NCBI GenBank assembly: GCA_040388535.1
Contig: JAZKBR010000001.1
Location: forward strand, 702,181 to 766,180
Direction of reading: 5' to 3'
Source: Gemmatimonadota bacterium
Lineage (GTDB): Bacteria; Gemmatimonadota; Gemmatimonadetes; Gemmatimonadales; GWC2-71-9
DNA length: 64,000 nt
Shown one piece after another: positions 10,338 through 18,263 of the stretch. Position numbers and translations under genes: made by a program. Under the pieces are notes generated by a model that was not told where the DNA came from, searched no databases, and saw nothing but the letters and a program-made list of their open reading frames with translations. Numbering within the stretch: position 1 is the first letter of the stretch; each line of letters starts with the position of its first letter.

Positions 10338-11823
10338 GCGTGCCCTGCTCCTGCTCGCCGCCGCCGTGACCCTCACCGGCGCGCTGCCGGCCCAGTCGCT
10401 CACCAAGCGCCTCGATGCCCGGCTCGATGCGCCGGGACTCGATCGCCTCCTCTGGGGCGTCGCTGTCACCGACACCAACGGCAAACTTCTCTACGGTCGC
10501 AACGCCGATCGGCTCTTCATTCCGGCGAGCAACACGAAGCTGCTGGTAAGCGCCGTGGCCACGGCGTTACTGGGCCCCGACTTCACCGTGCGGACGTCGC
10601 TCTACGGGACCGGCCCGATCAGCAACGGAGTGTTGCAAGGCGACCTGGTGCTGTACGGCCGTGGCGACCCGACCTTCTCGCGCCGCTGCTACCGCGCCGA
10701 TACCACGACCGCCAACGCCTGCGACAGCGATGCATTCAGCCGATTGCACGACCTCGCGGTGCAGCTCCGCTTTCGCGGCGTCACCGTCGTGGCGGGGGAC
10801 CTGATCGGGGATGGCTCCTGGTTCGATGAAGAGCTGATCCACCCGAGCTGGGAAATTGGCGACCTCACCTGGTGGTATGCCGCACCGGTGAGCGGGCTTG
10901 GCTTCAACGACAATTCGTACGATGTCCACGAGGCACCGGGCGACTCCGCCGGTGCACCGGCGCGGATCACTTTCTTTCCCGACCTTGGCGCGGCCACGAT
11001 CGACAATCGTGCCGAGACCGGGATTCGCGGCGCGCGGCGCAGCTTCGATGTCTCGCGCTCACTCGATGGCAACAGCTACCTCGCCGCCGGGGTGATCCCC
11101 GCGGGCGCTGGTGCGCGCACCGAATACGCCGCAGTGGTCGACCCCAATCGCTTCACCGCGCTCGCCCTGCGCCGCGAACTGCTGGCCCAGGGCATCACGA
11201 TCCGTGGTGCCACCCGGTCCACCGTGGATTCGCTCGCGTTCGCGCACGCGCGGGCCACGACCGCTCTCGCCGCCGTCACCTCCCGGCCGTTTCGTGAGTG
11301 GGTCTACCCGATTCTCAACAGCTCGCAGAACTGGTACGCCGAGATGACGCTGAAGCAACTCGGCAAGCGTTTCGGCGGGGTTGGCTCGTGGCGTGAGGGG
11401 CTGCGGGTCGAGCGACGCTTCCTGATCGACTCCATGCAGATCGATTCGACCCAGTTCCAGGTCGAGGATGGCTCCGGCCTCGCGGCCAACAACCTCGTCA
11501 CCCCGCTCGCATTCACGAAGCTGTTGCGTTTCATGCGCGCGCATCCCAACTTCGCCGCATTCGAAGCCGCCCTGCCGGTAGCGGGGAAGAGCGGCACCAT
11601 CAAGTCGCGATTTGTCGGCACCCCGATGGACGGACACGTGCGCGCCAAGACGGGGAGCATCTCGCGTGTGAATTCGCTGAGCGGATTTGTCGACCGCCCC
11701 GATGGCTCGTTGCTGATCTTCTCGATCCAGGCCAACCACCAGACGATTGGCGGGAGCCGGATGCTCGCAGCGATCGACTCCGTCGTGGTAGAAATGGGCA
11801 AGACCAAGGGAAAGAAGCCGTGA
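10330..11823 (+). CDS. dacB: D-Ala-D-Ala carboxypeptidase/endopeptidase (PBP4, S13)
   Basis: A 497-residue periplasmic penicillin-binding protein of peptidase family S13, which trims or cleaves peptidoglycan cross-links. A signal peptide ends near LPAQ at residue 22. The active-site serine is S67 in the S67-N-T-K70 motif. The second motif is SSQN in ILNSSQNWYAE and the third is KTG in VRAKTGSISR. Family block FSRRCYRAD and a long inserted domain II are present. ATG at 10330 overlaps the permease end by 8 bp. Its place behind a peptide uptake pair suggests a link to recycling of wall-derived peptides, which is an inference. Confidence 0.93.
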   Translation: MTKRALLLLAAAVTLTGALPAQSLTKRLDARLDAPGLDRLLWGVAVTDTNGKLLYGRNADRLFIPASNTKLLVSAVATALLGPDFTVRTSLYGTGPISNGVLQGDLVLYGRGDPTFSRRCYRADTTTANACDSDAFSRLHDLAVQLRFRGVTVVAGDLIGDGSWFDEELIHPSWEIGDLTWWYAAPVSGLGFNDNSYDVHEAPGDSAGAPARITFFPDLGAATIDNRAETGIRGARRSFDVSRSLDGNSYLAAGVIPAGAGARTEYAAVVDPNRFTALALRRELLAQGITIRGATRSTVDSLAFAHARATTALAAVTSRPFREWVYPILNSSQNWYAEMTLKQLGKRFGGVGSWREGLRVERRFLIDSMQIDSTQFQVEDGSGLAANNLVTPLAFTKLLRFMRAHPNFAAFEAALPVAGKSGTIKSRFVGTPMDGHVRAKTGSISRVNSLSGFVDRPDGSLLIFSIQANHQTIGGSRMLAAIDSVVVEMGKTKGKKP

Positions 11824-13199
11824 CCATCGCTCCATCCGCGCTGCGTGTCGCCATCGTCGGTTCCGGCCCCTCCGGCTTCTACGCCGCTGAATCGCTCCAG
11901 AAGGCCGGCGCAGGCGTGCAAGTCGATCTCTTCGACCGGCTGCCGACGCCCTATGGGCTGGTGCGCGGCGGCGTGGCCCCCGATCACCCCAAGATCAAGT
12001 CGGTCACGCGGGTCTTCGACCGGATCGCGGCCCAGCCCGGATTCCGCTATCTCGGGCACGTGGTCGTCGGCGAAGACGTTTCCGTCGCCGAGCTGCGCGA
12101 CTATTACGACGCGGTGATCCTCGCCTATGGCGCGCAGACCGATCGCCACCTCGGTATTCCGGGCGAACGGCTCCCAGGAAGTCACGCGGCAACGGAACTC
12201 GTCGGCTGGTACAACGGTCATCCCGACTACGTCGAGCGCCAGTTCGATCTCACCCAGCGCGCCGCCGCGATCATCGGTCTCGGCAATGTCGCGATGGATG
12301 TGACCCGCATCCTGGCGAAGTCATCCGATGCCCTCGCCACAACCGACCTTGCCGCGCACGCCCTCGCCGCGCTGCGCGACACACGCCTCGAGACGCTGCA
12401 CATCATCGGCCGTCGTGGGCCGGTGCAGGCCGCCTGCACGACGCCCGAGTTGCGCGAGCTGGGTGAAATCGAGGGAGTCGACGTGATTGTCGATCCGCGC
12501 GACCTCGAGCTCGATCCGGTCAGCGCGGCGCAACTCGCCGGCGGCGATGATCGCACCGCGGAGAAGAATCTGGAAATTCTTCGCGCCTGGGCGGGGCGCG
12601 GCAGCACCGGTGCCACCCGACGGATCGTCTTCCACTTCAATGCCTCGCCGGTGGAAATCCAAGGTGAGCACCACGTCACCGGAATGCGCCTGGTGCGGAA
12701 TCGACTCGAGCCCGACGGTCGCGGCGATGTCCGCGCGGTCGCCACCGACGAGTATCAGGCGTTGCCGCTCGGGCTGGTCTTCCGCTCGGTCGGCTATCGT
12801 GGAGTCGCCCTGGACGGCGCACCGTTTGATGAGAAGCGCGGGGTGATCCCCAACGTCGGCGGCCGGGTAGTCGAGTCGGCCGATAGTGCCACCACGGTGC
12901 GAGGACTCTACGTCTGCGGCTGGATCAAGCGTGGGCCCCAGGGCGTGATCGGCACGAACAAGTCCGATGCCGCCGAGACGGTGGATCACCTGATTGCCGA
13001 CGCTGCCACGGGTCGGCTCGAGACCGGGCGCACGGTCGCCGCAATTGACGAATTGCTGGCTGAGCGGGGGGTCCGGGTCACCGACTGGAAGGACTGGCTG
13101 CAGCTTGACCGCGAAGAACAGGCCCGGGGCGCACCAGCTGGCCGACCGCGCGAAAAGGTGACCCAGGTAGCGGAGATGCTCGCACTCGTCGGCAAGTAG
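11820..13199 (+). CDS. Ferredoxin-NADP(+) reductase, adrenodoxin-reductase type
   Basis: A 459-residue FAD enzyme of the FprA / adrenodoxin reductase family. The FAD-binding GxGxxG is at VAIVGSGPSGFYAAE, near residues 10-24. The family block PTPYGLVRGGVAPDHPK follows. The NADP-binding Rossmann motif is IIGLGNVAMDVTRIL. The C-terminal GWIKRGPQGVIGTNKSDA is highly characteristic. It transfers electrons between NADPH and ferredoxin in the cytoplasm. The start is GTG at 11820, overlapping the dacB stop as GTGA. The operon neighbour gives no functional hint. Confidence 0.93.
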   Translation: MTIAPSALRVAIVGSGPSGFYAAESLQKAGAGVQVDLFDRLPTPYGLVRGGVAPDHPKIKSVTRVFDRIAAQPGFRYLGHVVVGEDVSVAELRDYYDAVILAYGAQTDRHLGIPGERLPGSHAATELVGWYNGHPDYVERQFDLTQRAAAIIGLGNVAMDVTRILAKSSDALATTDLAAHALAALRDTRLETLHIIGRRGPVQAACTTPELRELGEIEGVDVIVDPRDLELDPVSAAQLAGGDDRTAEKNLEILRAWAGRGSTGATRRIVFHFNASPVEIQGEHHVTGMRLVRNRLEPDGRGDVRAVATDEYQALPLGLVFRSVGYRGVALDGAPFDEKRGVIPNVGGRVVESADSATTVRGLYVCGWIKRGPQGVIGTNKSDAAETVDHLIADAATGRLETGRTVAAIDELLAERGVRVTDWKDWLQLDREEQARGAPAGRPREKVTQVAEMLALVGK

Positions 13200-13225
13200 C
13201 GCGTCCCAGCCACTATCTTCCGGCC

Positions 13226-13777
13226 ATGTCCTTCAAGATCTACACGCGCACCGGCGACGCAGGCGAAACCGGACTGTTCGGCGGTGGTCGCGTCTCCAAG
13301 GATCATCCGCGTGTCGCCGCCTATGGTGACATCGACGAACTGAATTCGGTCCTCGGGATGGTGCGCGCCACGGCCCCCACCGACCTCTACGACGCGCTGC
13401 TCGAGACCATCCAGCGCGATCTCTTCGCCATTGGCGGCCACCTCGCGACGCCTGATCCCGAACGCGTTCGCAAGGCGCTCGAGAAGGCCGAACTCTCCCC
13501 CGACCGGGTGACCGAGTTCGAGCGGGTGATGGATGAAGCCGATGTCGAACTCACTCCGCTCAAGGCCTTCATCCTGCCAGGCGGCGCCCCCAAGGCGGCC
13601 GTGCTGCACCTTGCCCGCACCGTCTGCCGACGGGCCGAGCGCAGCATTGTCCATCTCGCGGCCTCGAGTGAAGTCCCCGAACTCTTCATCGTCTACGTCA
13701 ATCGACTCTCCGATCTGCTCTTCACGCTGGCTCGGCTGGCGAACCATCGCGCCGGTCTCGAGGATGTCACCTGGTAG
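13226..13777 (+). CDS. ATP:cob(I)alamin adenosyltransferase, PduO type
   Basis: A 183-residue PduO-type adenosyltransferase that moves the 5'-deoxyadenosyl group from ATP to cob(I)alamin to make adenosylcobalamin. The N-terminal ATP-binding block YTRTGDAGETGLFGG, the YGDIDELNSVLG block and the C-terminal ARTVCRRAER block, with its catalytic Arg, are all present. YVNRLSDLLFTLAR near the end is also diagnostic. No cobalamin riboswitch is possible in the 26-bp gap to the preceding gene. Its last codons overlap or abut the true aroB start. Confidence 0.95.
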   Translation: MSFKIYTRTGDAGETGLFGGGRVSKDHPRVAAYGDIDELNSVLGMVRATAPTDLYDALLETIQRDLFAIGGHLATPDPERVRKALEKAELSPDRVTEFERVMDEADVELTPLKAFILPGGAPKAAVLHLARTVCRRAERSIVHLAASSEVPELFIVYVNRLSDLLFTLARLANHRAGLEDVTW

Positions 13778-13821
13778 GCTCGGTCACCATTCAGCATCGC
13801 GCGGGGAGCTATCCCGTCGTC

Positions 13822-14835
13822 GTGCACGACGGGGCCGTTGCCGAGCTCGCCCGCCTGGTCGCGCGACACCATCCCGGGAAGCGCGCTGTCGTGATCAGCG
13901 ACAGCAACGTTGCCGCACTCCTCCCCTCCCCGTTGCCTGCGGCGGTCCGCCTTACCTTCCCCGCCGGTGAGCGCCACAAGACGCGCGAGAGCTGGCGCAC
14001 GCTGAGCGATCAGTTGCTGGCACTGGAGCTCGGTCGAGACACCGTGCTGATCGCCTGTGGCGGCGGTGTCACCACCGACCTGGTCGGGTTTGTCGCCGCG
14101 ACGTACCTCCGTGGCGTGCCGTGGATCGCTGTACCGACCACCACGCTGGCGATGGTCGACGCCGCTGTCGGCGGGAAGACCGGAGTCGACACCGCAAGCG
14201 GCAAGAACCTCATCGGCGCGATCCACCATCCCGATGCGGTGCTGGTCGACCCTTCCCTGCTGGCGCCACTGCCGGAGCGGAACTTTCGCGAAGGGCTCGC
14301 TGAAGCGGTCAAGCACGCAGCGATCCTCGACGCCGACCACGGCCAGTGGCTTCGCAGCCACACCGACGCGATTGCCCGGCGCGACGTCGCCACGCTGACC
14401 TCACTGCTCCTGCGCAGCATCGAACTGAAGGCCGGCATCGTCTCGGCGGATGAATTCGAGTCGGGGGCGCGGGCGATCCTCAATGCCGGGCACACCGTGG
14501 CACACGCGCTCGAGCAGGTAACCGGTTACAGCATCCCGCACGGCGAGGCCGTGGCCATCGGGCTCGTGCTCGAAACGCGCTGCGCCGAGCAGATGGGCGT
14601 ATGTGCTGCGGGGACTGCCGAGACGATCGCCGATCTCCTCCGCTCACTGCACTTGCCGGTCTCGTGGCCGGCCGGCATTGACGCCGACGCCCTGCTGGCG
14701 GCGATGCGCAGCGACAAGAAGAATCGCAGCGGTGTGGTGCGTGCTGCGTTGCTCAAGTCCTTTGGTGAAGTCGCGCGGGACGGCGACTCGTGGACGGTTC
14801 CGCTCGATCTGGAAGTCATTCGCTCGCTGGTGTAG
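13822..14835 (+). CDS. aroB: 3-dehydroquinate synthase
   Basis: AroB converts DAHP to 3-dehydroquinate, the second shikimate step, using NAD and a divalent metal. The diagnostic block GGGVTTDLVGFVAATYLRG and PTTTLAMVDAAVGGKTGVD are present, as are the metal ligands in EAVKHA, GHTVAHALE and HGEAVAIG. GTG 13822 gives 337 residues, about 20 short of the family. The missing first strand (VTIQHRAGSYPVVVHDG) is encoded in frame just upstream, so translation probably begins earlier, perhaps at CTG 13771 overlapping the previous stop. There is no in-frame ATG, GTG or TTG between about 13711 and 13822. Confidence 0.95.
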   Translation: MHDGAVAELARLVARHHPGKRAVVISDSNVAALLPSPLPAAVRLTFPAGERHKTRESWRTLSDQLLALELGRDTVLIACGGGVTTDLVGFVAATYLRGVPWIAVPTTTLAMVDAAVGGKTGVDTASGKNLIGAIHHPDAVLVDPSLLAPLPERNFREGLAEAVKHAAILDADHGQWLRSHTDAIARRDVATLTSLLLRSIELKAGIVSADEFESGARAILNAGHTVAHALEQVTGYSIPHGEAVAIGLVLETRCAEQMGVCAAGTAETIADLLRSLHLPVSWPAGIDADALLAAMRSDKKNRSGVVRAALLKSFGEVARDGDSWTVPLDLEVIRSLV

Positions 14836-14854
14836 GTGTGCGGTTCGTGGGCTC

Positions 14855-15031
14855 GGCGCAGGAGCCGCGGTCGTCGGATCAGGATCCGCGCGTCCGCGAT
14901 TCGGTCGCGACCGGCGGCGGGCGCTACCGCCCGCTCGGCGGTCGCGCCTGCGAATCGCTCGCCGGCGCAGAGAGCGCCGGCTATGGACGCGCTCCCTACT
15001 GATCCTCCTCCCGCGGCCCCCGCACCGAGCC
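14855..15031 (+). repeat. Dispersed 177-bp repeat, copy A
   Basis: This stretch recurs in reverse orientation at 63824-64000 with about eight or nine substitutions and no gaps that I can see. Inside it are compact palindromes: an 8-bp stem GCCGGCGC/GCGCCGGC with a 5-nt loop, GGTCGCGACC, and a stem around CGGGCG...CGCCCG. The 8-bp stem is unchanged between copies while its loop differs. It lies downstream of aroB and contains no gene. A REP- or MITE-like non-autonomous repeat is the best description. Confidence 0.85.
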
Positions 15032-15071
15032 CCCATGAGTGAGTGCTTTCTGTGACTTCCCGGGAGATTCG

Positions 15072-15197
15072 CGGGCGTTGCGCCGTGGGTCCCTCTGAGC
15101 GGCCTCATGAAGGCGCGAGCGGAGTCTATGGAGTCGCTAGCGTGATGTCCGTCGGCGTAATGCAGCCGCGGAGAGGGAGCCCACGGCGCGACGCCCG
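15072..15197. repeat. Element with 26-bp terminal inverted repeats
   Basis: Left arm 15072-15096 and right arm 15172-15197 are reverse complements over 25-26 bp, with one substitution and one extra base. About 75 bp lie between them. The outer limits are sharp: similarity stops at CGGGCG/CGCCCG. I find no obvious target-site duplication and no reading frame for a transposase. It could be a short MITE-like relic or a structured RNA with a long closing stem. Confidence 0.7.
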
Positions 15198-15471
15198 ATC
15201 ACACCTGTGCTGAAAAACACGACTTACCAACAAAGCGCCCGACGCCGAGCGATGAGGGAGGCTATGCGAGACAAGGACTTACCACGTTTGCCCACAGAAA
15301 GGTGCAAAACTGCCCTGTGGAGAGTGTGCACGAAACGGCTAAGTGATAGCAGCGTAAGTCATTGCAATGTTTATGTTTAGGCCCTCTTGACAGATCCGCA
15401 GGACACCCCATCTTGCGGGTGCTGTCCGAGAATCATCCCATACCAAAACCCAATTGCCGAATGGGCCACTA

Positions 15472-16365
15472 ATGCCCCGTCGCACCCGCCGTCTCCCGGA
15501 ACGGGCCCGCGTGCCCTTGGCCGCGGCCGAGTCGTTCGAACAGTATTTGCGCGACATCAAAGACCTCCCGATGATCACCAATATCGAAGAGGAGCGAGCC
15601 CTGGCGCGGAAGGCGCGCGAGGGATGTCCCGATGCTGCCGAACGGCTGGTCACCGCCAATCTCCGGTTCGTGATCGCCTTCGTGAAGCGCTATCAGGGGC
15701 ACGGCCTCGATCTCGGCGATCTGGTGGCCATCGGCAACGAAGGATTGCTCCGGGCCGTGCGCAAGTTCGATCCGGATCGCGGCGTGAAATTCATCTCGTA
15801 TGCCGTCTGGTGGGTGCGACAGGCCGTGCTGAAGGCGCTGGCCGAGCAGACCCGGTCGGTCCGTTTCCCACTCAACCAGAACACCGCCGTGGTGCGCTTC
15901 GCCAAGGCGCAGGGGTTGCTGGCCCAGGAGATCGGCCGCACACCGACCGACGAAGAGCTCTCGGTCGCGCTCAACATGCCGCTCGAAGATGTGCGCGACG
16001 CCAAGCGCCTCTTCGTGACCGAGGTTTCGCTCGATGCCCCGGTCGACACCGGCGACAATCGTTCCGCCTCCCTGGGCGAGCGCATCCCCCTCGGCGAGGG
16101 CGGCGAGATCGAGTCCAACACCGACGAAGTGCTGCGGCGGGATTTCATCGACCGGCTCTTCCGTCGCTACCTCACTCCTCGTGAGCGCCGGATCCTCTCG
16201 CTCTACTACGGGCTCGATCCGAAAGAAGAGGCCCGCACGCTCGAAGAGATCGGCGAAGCGCTCGGGGTCACCCGCGAACGGATTCGTCAACTGCGTGAGC
16301 GCGCCTTCGCCAAGCTCCGCGCCTGTCCCGAGGTCCAGCATCTGGGAGAGTTCCGGGCCGCCTAG
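15472..16365 (+). CDS. RNA polymerase sigma-70 factor, RpoD/SigA-like
   Basis: A 297-residue group 1/2 sigma factor lacking region 1.1. Region 1.2 is at about residues 20-50 (FEQYLRDIKDLPMI). Regions 2.1-2.4 include NLRFVIAFVKRYQGHG and the -10-reading helix YAVWWVRQAVLKALAEQ. Region 3 starts at PLNQNT. Region 4.2, the -35-reading helix-turn-helix, is LEEIGEALGVTRERIRQL. The core matches primary sigmas closely, but the short N-terminus suggests a group 2 or streamlined primary factor. I prefer ATG 15472; TTG 15454 is also in frame. The FAD gene starts 10 bp after the stop. Confidence 0.93.
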   Translation: MPRRTRRLPERARVPLAAAESFEQYLRDIKDLPMITNIEEERALARKAREGCPDAAERLVTANLRFVIAFVKRYQGHGLDLGDLVAIGNEGLLRAVRKFDPDRGVKFISYAVWWVRQAVLKALAEQTRSVRFPLNQNTAVVRFAKAQGLLAQEIGRTPTDEELSVALNMPLEDVRDAKRLFVTEVSLDAPVDTGDNRSASLGERIPLGEGGEIESNTDEVLRRDFIDRLFRRYLTPRERRILSLYYGLDPKEEARTLEEIGEALGVTRERIRQLRERAFAKLRACPEVQHLGEFRAA

Positions 16366-16374
16366 ATTGCAGGG

Positions 16375-17592
16375 ATGAGCAACGCCATTGCCGCCTCGAT
16401 TGCCGCCGCCATCGGCCCGGATGCTGTCCGGACTGATGTCGGCGGTCGCATTATCACCACCCCGCCATCGATCGAATCGCTGGCCCATCTGCTCGGCCTC
16501 GCCTACGACGGCGGCTGGAGTGTCGCCGTGACCGGCGCGGGGACCTGGCAGGTCAACGATGCGCCAGCGACGCTTACGATCTCGACGCGCGCGCTCGACC
16601 AGGTCGTCCGGGGCGTCCGGCCCAAGTGGACCGTGACCGTTCAAGGGGGCATGTCGCTGGACGCGCTGACCCGGACCCTGCAGAGCCAGGGCGCGGCGCT
16701 CTGGATCGATCCACCCGGTCGGGCCGATCGCAGCATCGGTTCGGTCGTGGCCACGGGCACCCTGGGCCCGATGCTCGTGCCGCTCATCGATCAGGTCAAG
16801 GCGCTCACAGTGGTGAGCGGCGATGGCCGGGTTCTCCGCCTCACCAACAACCAGCCTGGTGGGCCGTCGCTCGCGGAACAGCTCCGTCCGCATGTCGGAG
16901 GCTTCGGCGCATTCGGCGTGATTGCCGAGGTGGAAATCCTTGCGCGTGAATCGGTGCAGATCGACCAGACCTTCGTCACCACGGGTGATCGCGATCGTCT
17001 CACGGCATCGGCGAATGACTTCGAAGCGGTCTCCGCCGGAGTGAGCGCCGCCGAAGTCCTCTCGCCTGCCCTTGCCGCTCAATCGGAATGGCTGCTCGCG
17101 GTTCGGCATCTCCACGACCCCGACCGGTGGCACGCGGTGGCACGCGACGAGGCGATGGCCCGCTCACCTGGTCTGGTCTGGCGCGAGCTCACTCCTGCCG
17201 ACGCGAGTCAGCTCTGGAACAGCTCCGCCCGGGCGATGTCATCGGCCCCGGTGACCTTCCGACTCGCTGCCACGGCCCCGGGGTTCGATGAGACGCTCGA
17301 CCTGGTGATTGCACGAATGGGCGAAGGCGTGCTCTCGGCAACGCCTGCCACGGGCTCGCTCCGCTGGTGCGGCGAGGCCACCCGAGAGCAGTTGCGGCTG
17401 CTGCGCACCGAGCTGGCCGCGCGAGAGATCCCGCTCACGATCGAACGGGCGCCTTGGGCCATTCGAGGCTCGCTCGGCCATCTCGGCGCCTTTCACGAGG
17501 GTGTAGGAGGCGTGGTGGACCGCCTGCGTGAGTCTTTCGATCCCGGTGGCATCCTCTGCCCCGCGCTGCAGCCGGCCGAGTCGGGGAGCTGA
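16375..17592 (+). CDS. FAD-binding oxidoreductase, GlcE-like
   Basis: A 405-residue protein with a PCMH/VAO-type FAD-binding domain (about residues 20-190), shown by VAVTGAGTWQ, the substrate-phase block DPPGRADRSIGSVVATG and the HVGGFGAFGVIAEVEI segment. It resembles the GlcE subunit of glycolate oxidase, which is shorter than GlcD and works in a GlcDEF complex. No GlcD or GlcF gene is next to it. It is followed by a HAD phosphatase in TGATG overlap; glycolate metabolism often pairs such functions (2-phosphoglycolate phosphatase plus oxidase), so a photorespiration-like salvage role is plausible but unproven. Confidence 0.75.
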   Translation: MSNAIAASIAAAIGPDAVRTDVGGRIITTPPSIESLAHLLGLAYDGGWSVAVTGAGTWQVNDAPATLTISTRALDQVVRGVRPKWTVTVQGGMSLDALTRTLQSQGAALWIDPPGRADRSIGSVVATGTLGPMLVPLIDQVKALTVVSGDGRVLRLTNNQPGGPSLAEQLRPHVGGFGAFGVIAEVEILARESVQIDQTFVTTGDRDRLTASANDFEAVSAGVSAAEVLSPALAAQSEWLLAVRHLHDPDRWHAVARDEAMARSPGLVWRELTPADASQLWNSSARAMSSAPVTFRLAATAPGFDETLDLVIARMGEGVLSATPATGSLRWCGEATREQLRLLRTELAAREIPLTIERAPWAIRGSLGHLGAFHEGVGGVVDRLRESFDPGGILCPALQPAESGS

Positions 17593-18263
17593 TGCGCGGA
17601 ATATGTTTCGATTTCAACGGCGTCATCGTCGACGACGAGCGCCATCATTGCCTCGCGGTGATCTCGACGCTGGCGGAATACGGCATCATGCTCGACCGCG
17701 CGGGCTACTATCGCGACTACCTCGGCTTCGATGACGAGGGCTGCTTCCGGCACGCGTGGGCGGGAGCCCGGCTCCAGCTGAGCGATGCCCTGCTGGGCGA
17801 TCTCGTGGCGCAGAAGGGCGAGCGATACCGCGCCCTGCTCGACGCCGACCTCACACTCGTGCCGGGGATCCAGCCGTTCGTGCATGCGCTCACCGCGGCC
17901 GGGATCCGGCTGGTCGTCGTCTCCGCGGCGCGCCGCTGGGAGATCGACCACGTCCTCGCGATTGCCGGCTTGAGTCACGCCTTTGCCGGGATCGTGTCGG
18001 CAGAGGATGTTTCGCGCACCAAACCCGACCCGGAAGGCTATCTCCGCGGGCTCGCCGTACTGGACCTGCCCGCAAGTCAGTGCGTCGTCATCGAGGACTC
18101 GCTCCCCGGACTGCGCGCGGGACGCAGCGCCGGCATGCGAGTGGCGATGCTTACCACTTCGCACTCGCACGGCACGCTTGCCGCGCAGCTCCCCGACCTG
18201 ATCTGGGACGACTACACCGACCGCACCCCCGAGGAGTTGCCGTGGAACCGATCATCGTCCTGA
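17592..18263 (+). CDS. HAD-family hydrolase, phosphoglucomutase-like
   Basis: A 223-residue haloacid-dehalogenase-fold protein with an N-terminal helical cap (about residues 15-85). Motif I is F-D7-F-N9-GVIVDD, motif II is the Ser in VVVSAARR, motif III is the Lys in TKPDPEGYL, and motif IV is VIEDSLPGL. The second Asp of the usual DxD is Asn9, which is unusual for a phosphatase or phosphomutase because that Asp is normally the acid/base. The next gene begins at GTG 18242 inside its last 22 bp. The substrate is unknown; phosphoglycolate or a sugar phosphate is possible. Confidence 0.85.
   Translation: MRGICFDFNGVIVDDERHHCLAVISTLAEYGIMLDRAGYYRDYLGFDDEGCFRHAWAGARLQLSDALLGDLVAQKGERYRALLDADLTLVPGIQPFVHALTAAGIRLVVVSAARRWEIDHVLAIAGLSHAFAGIVSAEDVSRTKPDPEGYLRGLAVLDLPASQCVVIEDSLPGLRAGRSAGMRVAMLTTSHSHGTLAAQLPDLIWDDYTDRTPEELPWNRSSS

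Larger units (their letters stand above)
14836..15471. other. Gene-free intergenic stretch, 636 bp
   Basis: No convincing coding region is present. From left to right it holds a 177-bp dispersed repeat (14855-15031), an element with 26-bp inverted ends (15072-15197), and a stretch of lower GC with two GACTTACCA copies (15221 and 15276). A TTGACA at 15387 could be a -35 box, but the hexamer 17 bp downstream (ATCTTG) is a poor -10. A 12-mer, ATCATCCCATAC, ends 28 bp before the sigma-factor ATG. I see no recognisable tRNA, tmRNA, SRP RNA or 6S RNA. Confidence 0.6.

Noticed and set aside
13200..13225. Cobalamin riboswitch ahead of the adenosyltransferase
   Set aside because: The gap is 26 bp, too short.
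14855..15031. Small Pro/Ala-rich coding region in the 177-bp repeat
   Set aside because: The frame differs between copies in length and end, and the pattern of changes keeps stems rather than codons.
15072..15197. 6S RNA, SRP RNA or tmRNA
   Set aside because: A long stem is present, but none of the conserved sequence blocks of these RNAs is visible.
15286..15345. DnaA-box-like TTGCCCACA and CTGTGGA, suggesting an origin
   Set aside because: Only loose matches to TTATCCACA, no cluster, and no dnaA, dnaN or gyrase genes nearby.
15469..17133. Open frame of about 554 codons on the minus strand opposite the sigma factor and the FAD gene
   Set aside because: The plus strand carries recognised sigma and GlcE-like proteins. 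The antisense product has no signal, domain or ribosome site.
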